NCBI RefSeq assembly: GCF_900115505.1
Contig: NZ_FOWQ01000004.1
Coordinates: forward strand, 407,495 to 471,494
Reading direction: 5' to 3'
DNA from: Geodermatophilus dictyosporus
GTDB taxonomy: Bacteria; Actinomycetota; Actinomycetes; Mycobacteriales; Geodermatophilaceae
Length of the DNA stretch: 64,000 nt
The notes under the pieces were generated by a model. The model saw nothing but the letters and a program-made list of their open reading frames with translations. It was not told the DNA's origin and did no database searches. Position 1 is the first letter of the stretch. Each line of letters begins with the position of its first letter. The position numbers and the translations under genes were made by a program. Positions 50,205 through 64,000 of this stretch are shown piece by piece.

Positions 50205-52670
50205 ATGCGGGTCCCCGTCGGCTGGCTGGCCGAGTACGTCGACGTCCCCGCCGGGACGACGGTCGAGGAGCTCGACACCGCCTTCGTCCGGCTGGGCCTG
50301 GAGGTCGAGGAGGTCCACCGCCCGGCCGAGGTCACCGGCCCGCTGGTGGTCGGCCGGGTGCGCGGGATCGAGGAGCTCACCGGCTTCAAGAAGCCCATCC
50401 GGTACTGCCGTGTCGACGTCGGCGAGGCCGAGCCCCGCGGCATCGTCTGCGGTGCCAGCAACTTCGCCGTCGGCGACACCGTCGTCGTCGCGCTGCCCGG
50501 CGCGGTCCTGCCCGGCGGCTTCGCGATCGCCGCCCGGACGACCTACGACCACGTCTCCGACGGGATGATCTGCTCCGCCCGCGAGCTGGGCACCGGCGAG
50601 GACCACACCGGGATCCTGGTGCTCGGGGACGGGTACGAGCCCGGTGCCGACGCGCGCCCGGTCGTGGGCCTCGACGACGTCGTCGTCGAGCTGGCGGTGA
50701 CCCCCGACCGCGGCTACTGCCTGTCGATGCGGGGGATCGCCCGCGAGATGGGCACCGGCCTCGGCGTCCCGTGGCGCGACCCGGGCGCGGCGGAGGCCCC
50801 CGCCTGGTCCGGTGAGCCGGCGTGGGAGGTCACGGTCGCCGACGCCGACCGCTGCGACCGGTTCTCGATGGTCGCCCTCGAGGGCCTGGACCCCGCGGCC
50901 CCGAGCCCGTGGTGGATGCGCCGCCGGTTGGCCCAGTCGGGCATCCGGTCGATCTCGCTGGCCGTCGACGTCACCAACTACGTGATGCTCGAGCTCGGCC
51001 AGCCGATGCACGCCTTCGACCGCGACGCGGTGCGTGGCCCGATCGTCGTGCGCCGGGCCCGCGAGGGGGAGCGGCTGACGACCCTCGACGGCACCACCCG
51101 CACCCTCGACGCCGACGACCTGCTGATCACCGACGACTCCGGCCCCATCGGCCTGGCGGCGGTGATGGGCGGCGCCTCCACCGAGATCGGCGACGGCACG
51201 AGCGCCGTGCTGCTCGAGGCGGCCCACTGGGAGCCCACCGGCGTGGCCCGCACCGCGCGCCGGCACCGGCTGCCCAGCGAGGCCGCGAAGCGCTTCGAGC
51301 GCGGCGTCGACCCGGAGATGACCGTCGCCGCGCTGGCCCGCGCCGCGCAGCTGCTGGCCGAGTACGGCGGCGCCCGGGTCGCGGGCGCACCGGTCGACGT
51401 CGACACCCGCGGCCCCCGCCCGTCGATCGCGCTGGACGCCGGGCGCCCGGGCCGGGTGGCCGGCGTGCCGTACCCGCCGGCGCAGGTGATCGGGCTGCTC
51501 GAGGCCGTCGGCTGCGCCGTGGACGCCGACGACGACCGCCTCGCCGTCACCCCGCCGTCCTGGCGGCCCGACCTCACCGACCCGGCCGACCTGGTCGAGG
51601 AGGTCGTCCGGCTGGCCGGCTACGACGACGTCCCCTCGGTGCTGCCCACCGCCCCGCCCGGGCGCGGCCTGACCGACACCCAGCGCCGCCGCCGCGCCAT
51701 CGGCCGCACGCTGGCCGAGGCCGGCCACGTCGAGGCCCCGGCCTACCCCTTCGTCGGGCTGCCGGCCCTCGACGCCCTCGGCCTGCCCGACGACGACCCG
51801 CGCCGCGAGGTGCTGCTCGTGCGCAACCCGCTCCGCGAGGAGGAACCGGCGCTGCGCACCACGCTGCTGCCCGGGCTGCTGGCCACGCTGGCCCGCAACC
51901 TCGCCCGCGGGCAGCGGGACGTCGCCCTGTTCGAGCACGGGTCGGTGTTCCCCGGCGGGGCGCGCGAGGCCGCGCCGCTGCCCGGCGTCGACGCCCGGCC
52001 CGACGACGACACCCTCGCCGCGCTGCTCGGGGCGGTGCCCGACCAGCCCTGGCACGTCGCCGTCGCGCTGACCGGCGCCCGCGAGCCGCGCGGCTGGTGG
52101 GGGCCGGGCCGCCCGGCCGGGTGGGCCGACGCCGTCCAGGCCGCCCGGCTGGTCGCCGCGGCCGCCGGCGTGCAGCTGTTCGTCCGCCCCGGCGAGCAGG
52201 CGCCCTGGCACCCCGGCCGGTGCGCGGAGCTGGTGGTGGACGACCGGGTCGTCGGGTACGCCGGTGAGCTGCACCCGCGGGTGTGCGCCGCGCTGGACCT
52301 GCCGGCCCGCACGTCGGTCATGGAGCTCGACGTCGACGCGCTGCCGCCGGCCGCCGTGCCCGTGGGCCCGCGGATCTCCACGTTCCCGCCGGTCTTCCTC
52401 GACCTGGCCTTCGTGGTGCCCGACGAGATCACCGCCGCCCACGTCGAGTCGATGGTGCGCGGGGGAGCGGGCGAGCTGTTCGAGGCGGTCCGCCTCTTCG
52501 ACGTCTACTCCGGCCCGCCGGTGCCCAGCGGGTCCCGCTCGCTGGCCTGGTCGCTGGTTCTGCGCGCGCCGGACCGGACCCTGACCGCCGACGACGTCGC
52601 CCGGGTGCGCGAGGGCATCGTCGCCGTCGTCGAGCTGCAGGGGATCACCCTGCGCAGCGGCGGTGCGTGA
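50205..52670 (+). CDS. pheT: phenylalanine--tRNA ligase beta subunit
   Basis: An 821-residue subunit with all standard domains. A tRNA-binding domain lies at about 40-150 (VGRVRGIEEL, VCGASNFAVGDTVVVALPGAVLPGGFAI). The B3/B4 editing domain follows, then the B5 domain (AGVPYPPAQVIGLLEAVGCAV). A catalytic-like core (RRRAIGRTLAEAGHVEAPAYPFV, NPLREEEPALRTTLLPGLLATLARN) precedes the C-terminal ferredoxin-like anticodon-binding domain (FPPVFLDLAFVV and LRAPDRTLTADDVARVREGIVAVVE). The length is full. Its ATG follows the pheS stop without a gap, and an SDR gene overlaps its end by four bases. Confidence 0.95.
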   Translation: MRVPVGWLAEYVDVPAGTTVEELDTAFVRLGLEVEEVHRPAEVTGPLVVGRVRGIEELTGFKKPIRYCRVDVGEAEPRGIVCGASNFAVGDTVVVALPGAVLPGGFAIAARTTYDHVSDGMICSARELGTGEDHTGILVLGDGYEPGADARPVVGLDDVVVELAVTPDRGYCLSMRGIAREMGTGLGVPWRDPGAAEAPAWSGEPAWEVTVADADRCDRFSMVALEGLDPAAPSPWWMRRRLAQSGIRSISLAVDVTNYVMLELGQPMHAFDRDAVRGPIVVRRAREGERLTTLDGTTRTLDADDLLITDDSGPIGLAAVMGGASTEIGDGTSAVLLEAAHWEPTGVARTARRHRLPSEAAKRFERGVDPEMTVAALARAAQLLAEYGGARVAGAPVDVDTRGPRPSIALDAGRPGRVAGVPYPPAQVIGLLEAVGCAVDADDDRLAVTPPSWRPDLTDPADLVEEVVRLAGYDDVPSVLPTAPPGRGLTDTQRRRRAIGRTLAEAGHVEAPAYPFVGLPALDALGLPDDDPRREVLLVRNPLREEEPALRTTLLPGLLATLARNLARGQRDVALFEHGSVFPGGAREAAPLPGVDARPDDDTLAALLGAVPDQPWHVAVALTGAREPRGWWGPGRPAGWADAVQAARLVAAAAGVQLFVRPGEQAPWHPGRCAELVVDDRVVGYAGELHPRVCAALDLPARTSVMELDVDALPPAAVPVGPRISTFPPVFLDLAFVVPDEITAAHVESMVRGGAGELFEAVRLFDVYSGPPVPSGSRSLAWSLVLRAPDRTLTADDVARVREGIVAVVELQGITLRSGGA

Positions 52671-53482
52671 CGTCCGGACCCGACCTCACCGGCCTCGTCG
52701 CGCTCGTCACCGGGGCGTCGGCGGGCATCGGCCGGTACGTCGCCGAGGGGCTGGCGGCGCGCGGCGCCGCGGTGGCCGGGCTGGCCCGGGGCGCCGGCCG
52801 GCTGCGCACCGCGATGGACGACGTCGCCGCGGCCACCGGCGCCCGCACGCTGGCGCTGCCCGCCGACGTGACCGACCCGGCCGCGGTCGACGCCGCCGTC
52901 GCCGAGGTGGCCCGCGTCCTCGGGCCGGTCGGCCTGCTGGTCAACAACGCGGGCCTGATCGACGCCGCCGAGGTGCCGCTGTGGGAGGCCGACCCCGACC
53001 AGTGGTGGGCCGTGGTCGAGAGCCAGGTGCGCGGGCCGTTCCTGCTCGCCCGGGCCGTGCTGCCCGGGATGGTCGCGGCCGGCGGCGGCCGGGTGGTCGA
53101 CCTCGCCAGCGGCATCAGCACCCGCGCCAACCCGCACTACAGCGCCTACTCCGCCGGCAAGACCGCGCAGGTGCGGATCACCGAGGCGGTCCACCTGGCC
53201 GGCTCCGCGCACGGTGTGCGGGCCTTCGACCTGGCGCCGGGTGTGGTCGACACCGCGATGACCCGCGCCATGCCGATGCACACGGGCCGCACCGAGTGGA
53301 CTCGCCCCCAGGACGTCGTCGACCTGGTGGTGGCCATCGCCGCCGGCGAGCTCGACCAGTGGTCGGGTCGGTTCGTCCGCGCCGGCGTGGACGACCTCGA
53401 CACGCTGCGGGCCACCACGCCGACCGGGGACGCCCGGCGGCTGCGGCTGGTGCCCTACGGCGACACCGACCCGCTGGGCTGA
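52667..53482 (+). CDS. SDR family oxidoreductase
   Basis: A 271-residue classical SDR. Motifs are TGASAGIG near residues 16-23, NNAG at about 93-96, a Ser in DLASGIS, and the Tyr-x3-Lys pair as YSAGK. The coenzyme loop has GLARGAGRL, suggesting NADP. It is not a known biosynthetic enzyme. Its GTG overlaps the pheT stop, so it is translationally coupled to pheST, which may be incidental. It converges with the BKACE-like gene, with only five bases between the two stops. Confidence 0.87.
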   Translation: MTSGPDLTGLVALVTGASAGIGRYVAEGLAARGAAVAGLARGAGRLRTAMDDVAAATGARTLALPADVTDPAAVDAAVAEVARVLGPVGLLVNNAGLIDAAEVPLWEADPDQWWAVVESQVRGPFLLARAVLPGMVAAGGGRVVDLASGISTRANPHYSAYSAGKTAQVRITEAVHLAGSAHGVRAFDLAPGVVDTAMTRAMPMHTGRTEWTRPQDVVDLVVAIAAGELDQWSGRFVRAGVDDLDTLRATTPTGDARRLRLVPYGDTDPLG

Positions 53483-53487
53483 CCGGC

Positions 53488-54009
53488 TCAGACCGCACCC
53501 AGGGAGCGGGCGGCGAGCACCAGCGCGGCGTTGCCCGGCGCGGGGCTCCCGTCGGGCAGCACGAGCGTGCCCTCCAGCCCGATCCGGGTGTCCAGCTCCC
53601 ATCGCGCCGCGCACCGCAGCGCCGGCCAGGCGCTGCTGGCCTCCCCGTACGGCTGCACCGGCACCCCCGTTCCGGCGCCGTCCTCGTGCCAGTTGACCGA
53701 GGCGGTGTCGGGCAGCACCGTCCAGGACCGCACCGCGGCGACCCGCGCCGCCGGGTCGGGCACGGCCCAGGCGCCGGTGGTGACGCCGACCGGCAGGCCC
53801 GGCACCGCGGCCCGCACCGCGGTGAGGGCGGCAGCCAGCTCCACGGCGGCGAGCGTGTCGGCGCCCGCGGGGTCCTTGACGTGCAGGTGCACCCCGCCCG
53901 CCCCGGCGGCCCGGACGGCGACCGCGTCGACAGCGAGCTGCTGCGGGGTGACCGGCAGTGCCGGGTGCTCGTCGGGACGGCGGGCGCCGTTGAGGCAGCC
54001 GTGCAGCAC
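53488..54009 (-). CDS. truncated 3-keto-5-aminohexanoate cleavage (BKACE) family protein
   Basis: A 173-residue version of the beta-keto acid cleavage enzyme family, in which intact actinobacterial members have about 240 residues. It keeps the N-terminal LHGCLNGARRPDEHPALPVTPQQLAVDAVAVRAAGAGGVHLHVKD with the zinc-binding HLH, and the second strand LPVGVTTGAW. It ends with the usual TRIGLEGTLVLPDGSPAPGNAALVLAAR. Between SVNWHEDG and SSAWPALR about 60 residues of barrel, including the strand with the catalytic acidic residues, are absent. The gene is therefore likely non-functional although the frame is open. Start: GTG at 54009. It converges with the SDR. Confidence 0.7.
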   Translation of the reverse strand: MLHGCLNGARRPDEHPALPVTPQQLAVDAVAVRAAGAGGVHLHVKDPAGADTLAAVELAAALTAVRAAVPGLPVGVTTGAWAVPDPAARVAAVRSWTVLPDTASVNWHEDGAGTGVPVQPYGEASSAWPALRCAARWELDTRIGLEGTLVLPDGSPAPGNAALVLAARSLGAV

Positions 54010-54046
54010 GCGCCCATCCTCGGCCGGGGTGTCGTCCCGAGCGCAG

Positions 54047-54078
54047 TCGTGCTCTGCCCACAGGTGTAGTCAGAGCAC
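54047..54078. repeat. hairpin repeat, copy 1 of a 32-bp direct repeat
   Basis: This 32-base segment is identical to 54109-54140. It holds GTGCTCTG and CAGAGCAC arms around a 14-base loop; in this copy the stem extends to 13 bases (CAGTCGTGCTCTG, 54044-54056, with 54071-54083). Confidence 0.9.
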
Positions 54079-54108
54079 GACTGAGCCCGGGAGTGCTTCC
54101 CGGCTCTC

Positions 54109-54140
54109 TCGTGCTCTGCCCACAGGTGTAGTCAGAGCAC
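54109..54140. repeat. hairpin repeat, copy 2 of a 32-bp direct repeat
   Basis: Identical to 54047-54078, 62 bases apart start to start. The flanks differ, so the stem here is only GTGCTCTG/CAGAGCAC with the CCCACAGGTGTAGT loop. The two copies lie between the BKACE gene start and argC. Confidence 0.9.
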
Positions 54141-54178
54141 CACCGCGCTCAGGGGGACACCAACTGACCCCGCAATGA

Positions 54179-62147
<7,969 letters not shown>

Positions 62148-62151
<4 letters not shown>

Positions 62152-63425
62152 CCGACGTCCTCTCCGAGCTGCACCGCCGGGGGCTCATCGCCCAGTCCAC
62201 CGACGAGGACGCGCTGCGCGCCGCGCTCGCCGAGGGGCCGGTCACGTACTACTGCGGCTTCGACCCCACCGCGCCGAGCCTGCACGTGGGCCACCTGGTG
62301 CAGTTCATGGTCCTGCGCGCGCTGCAGCGGGCCGGGCACCGGCCGGTCGTGCTCGTCGGCGGCGCCACCGGGCTGATCGGCGACCCGCGGCCGACCGCGG
62401 AGCGGCAGCTCAACGACCGGTCGACGGTGGCCGGCTGGGTCGAGAGCATCCGCCGCCAGGTGGCGCCCTTCCTCGGCCTGCCCGCCGAGCGCGACGGCCT
62501 GGCGAGGCCGGTCTACGTCGACAACCTGACCTGGACCGAGCCGCTGTCGGCGATCGACTTCCTGCGCGACCTGGGCAAGCACTTCCGGGTCGGCCGGATG
62601 CTGGCGAAGGAGGCGGTGTCGGCCCGGCTGAACTCCGAGGCCGGCATCAGCTACACCGAGTTCAGCTACCAGATCCTCCAGGCCCACGACTACCTGCAGC
62701 TGCACCGCCGCCACGGCGTGACGCTGCAGACCGGCGGCTCGGACCAGTGGGGCAACCTCACCGCCGGCATCGACCTGGTCCGCCGGGTCGAGGGCGCGAC
62801 CGTGCACGCGGTGTCGACGCAGCTGGTGACCAAGTCCGACGGGCAGAAGTTCGGCAAGAGCGAGGGCGGCACCGTCTGGCTCGACCCGCAGCTCACCTCG
62901 CCCTACGCCTTCTACCAGTTCTGGCTCAACGCCGACGACGCCGACGCCCGCACCTGGCTGCCCCTGTACTCCGAGCGCCCCGCCGAGGAGGTCGCGGCGC
63001 TGGTGGCCGAGAGCGAGGAGCGCCCGGCCTCCCGCGCGGCGCAGCGGGCCCTCGCCGAGGAGCTGACCCTCCTGGTGCACGGACCCGACGAGCTCCGCCA
63101 GGCCGAGGCCGCCGGCCGGGCGCTGTTCGGCCGCGAGGACCTCGGCGCCCTCGGCGCCGACACCCTCGGGGCCGCGCTCCGGGAGGCCGGGAGCGTCACC
63201 GTCGACGGGGGGACGCCGACCGTCGCGCAGCTGCTCCAGCAGACGGGGCTCGCCTCGAGCCTGTCCGACGCCCGCCGCACCGTGAGGGAGGGCGGGGTGT
63301 ACCTGAACAACGAGCGCGTGACCGACGCCGACGCGGTGCCGGGGGAGGACGCCTGGCTGCCCGGTGGGTGGCTGGTGCTGCGCCGGGGCAAGCGCGCCGT
63401 CGCCGGGGTGCACCGGGCCGGCTGA
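62148..63425 (+). CDS. tyrS: tyrosine--tRNA ligase
   Basis: A 425-residue class I synthetase. It has YYCGFDPTAPSLHVGHLVQ with the HIGH-type HVGH at 46-49, the tyrosine-binding SYTEFSYQILQAHDY, the TGGSDQWGNLTAGID block, and the KMSKS-like KFGKS at about 234-238. The C-terminal S4-like anticodon domain is SSLSDARRTVREGGVYLNNERVTD. The GTG overlaps the glycosylase stop by four bases. A hairpin follows and then the rRNA promoter region, the standard order tyrS-rrn in several actinobacteria. It should be independent of the rrn transcript. Confidence 0.95.
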
Positions 63426-63432
63426 GTGCGCC

Positions 63433-63462
63433 CCGGCGCGTGTCCGCCAGGAGACGCGCCGG
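63433..63462 (+). terminator. hairpin after tyrS
   Basis: CCGGCGCGT at 63433-63441 pairs with ACGCGCCGG at 63454-63462 around a 12-base loop. It starts 8 bases after the tyrS stop and precedes the rrn promoter. Confidence 0.65.
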
Positions 63463-63498
63463 TTCCGAGACGGTGTCGACGGTCACGGACCGACCGGT

Positions 63499-63527
63499 TT
63501 GACACCGGTCCGACAGGCACGTAACTT
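63499..63527 (+). promoter_or_regulatory. rRNA operon promoter
   Basis: A perfect TTGACA -35 (63499-63504) and TAACTT -10 (63522-63527) are separated by 17 bases, about 260 bases before the 16S gene. This is the best sigma-70-type promoter in the window. Confidence 0.75.
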
Positions 63528-63789
63528 CATCTCTGCGCGCCGCACGGCCCGGGAGGGCCGGCGGGGAGGACCCAGCAGGGAACACCCGGTGCGGGCGCAG
63601 GGTTGGACAACAAGCCACCGAGGACACCCGAGAGGGTCGAGTCGGTGTGCGTCCGCTCCTTGAGAACTCAACAGCGTGCCGAAAGTCAGTGCCAAGTAGT
63701 ACCCCGTCCGCATCCTGTGGGGTGTGGAGGGTTCCTTTGGTTGATTGATCGAGATCTGTCAGGTCTCGGTTCTTCGCCTGGTTCAAGCA
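63528..63789 (+). promoter_or_regulatory. rrn leader
   Basis: The 262-base leader contains the conserved actinobacterial segment TTGAGAACTCAACAGCGTGC (63660-63679). Such leaders carry antitermination and RNase III processing signals. No protein gene is seen in it. Confidence 0.6.
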
Positions 63790-64000
63790 TCTACGGAGAG
63801 TTTGATCCTGGCTCAGGACGAACGCTGGCGGCGTGCTTAACACATGCAAGTCGAACGCTGAACCCTGCTTGCGGGGGGATGAGTGGCGAACGGGTGAGTA
63901 ACACGTGGGCAACCTGCCCCCGGCTCTGGGATAACTCCAAGAAATTGGGGCTAATACCGGATGTTCACCGGCTGCCGCATGGTGGTGGGTGGAAAGGGTT
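63790..64000 (+). rRNA. rrs: 16S ribosomal RNA, 5' end (partial)
   Basis: AGAGTTTGATCCTGGCTCAG at 63797 is the universal 5' primer site of 16S rRNA, followed by GACGAACGCTGGCGGCGTGC and the actinobacterial GAACGCTGAA/GGGGATGAGTGGCGAACGGGTGAGTAACACGTGG block. The 5' end is estimated at 63790 from the E. coli numbering. The gene continues beyond the window. Confidence 0.97.

Overview
The window comes from a very GC-rich actinomycete. GTG starts are common, adjacent genes often overlap by 4 bases (GTGA or ATGA), and there are ANTAR, HxlR, LLM-flavin and ArgR families and a typical actinobacterial rrn leader. Gene content and the small hypothetical proteins resemble Geodermatophilaceae (Blastococcus, Modestobacter, Geodermatophilus). 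That placement is inference from memory; the partial 16S gene at the right edge would settle it. The window is chromosomal: three aminoacyl-tRNA synthetase genes, IF3-L35-L20, an arginine regulon and the start of an rRNA operon. No prophage, transposase, integrase, CRISPR array or tRNA gene was seen.

Layout. 1-9 kb: end of a PucR-type regulator, a DUF5995 protein, an SDR, an XRE-MurA-like fusion, an NmrA-like reductase, EamA and MFS transporters, and small proteins. 9.2-16.6 kb: a decayed extracellular nuclease, then glucan enzymes (malQ, a GH13 enzyme paired with an LLM oxidoreductase) and a MerR regulator. 16.7-28.9 kb: mixed housekeeping (GAF-ANTAR, tandem TSUP exporters, a Ski2-like helicase, mmuM, yidD, arfB, an HxlR regulator/reductase pair). 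29-39.5 kb: a nitrate assimilation region with nasA (fused in frame to an accessory domain), nirB, nirD, the transporter narK and an NnaR-type regulator, interrupted by a methyltransferase, a collapsed sigma factor and an unknown gene. 39.5-43.4 kb: a GAF-ANTAR/PP2C pair, an MBL hydrolase and a PH-domain protein. 43.4-46.6 kb: infC-rpmI-rplT with a structured leader, a TrmH-type methyltransferase and a DinB protein. 46.7-49 kb: an EAL-DICT-PAS-GGDEF gene split by a one-base frameshift. 49.1-53.5 kb: pheST and an SDR. 54-61.5 kb: argCJBDFRH, with nearly every gene overlapping the next and an ARG-box-like site at its start; argG is absent. 61.5-64 kb: a 3-methyladenine glycosylase, tyrS, the rrn promoter and leader, and the 5' end of 16S rRNA.

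How the parts work together. nasA, nirBD and narK take nitrate from import to ammonium. nasA and narK share an identical 14-base motif at exactly the same distance from their start codons, and NnaR is encoded next to narK. The arg cluster contains its own repressor and an operator-like repeat over the first start codon. Several genes look eroded: a nuclease without its N-terminus, a sigma factor and a BKACE protein each lacking an internal segment, and two apparent single-C indels. I did not recognise a clearly new defence or biosynthetic system. The most notable signals are the shared nas/nar element, the nasA fusion, the paired hairpin repeats before argC, and short in-frame tandem repeats at protein ends.
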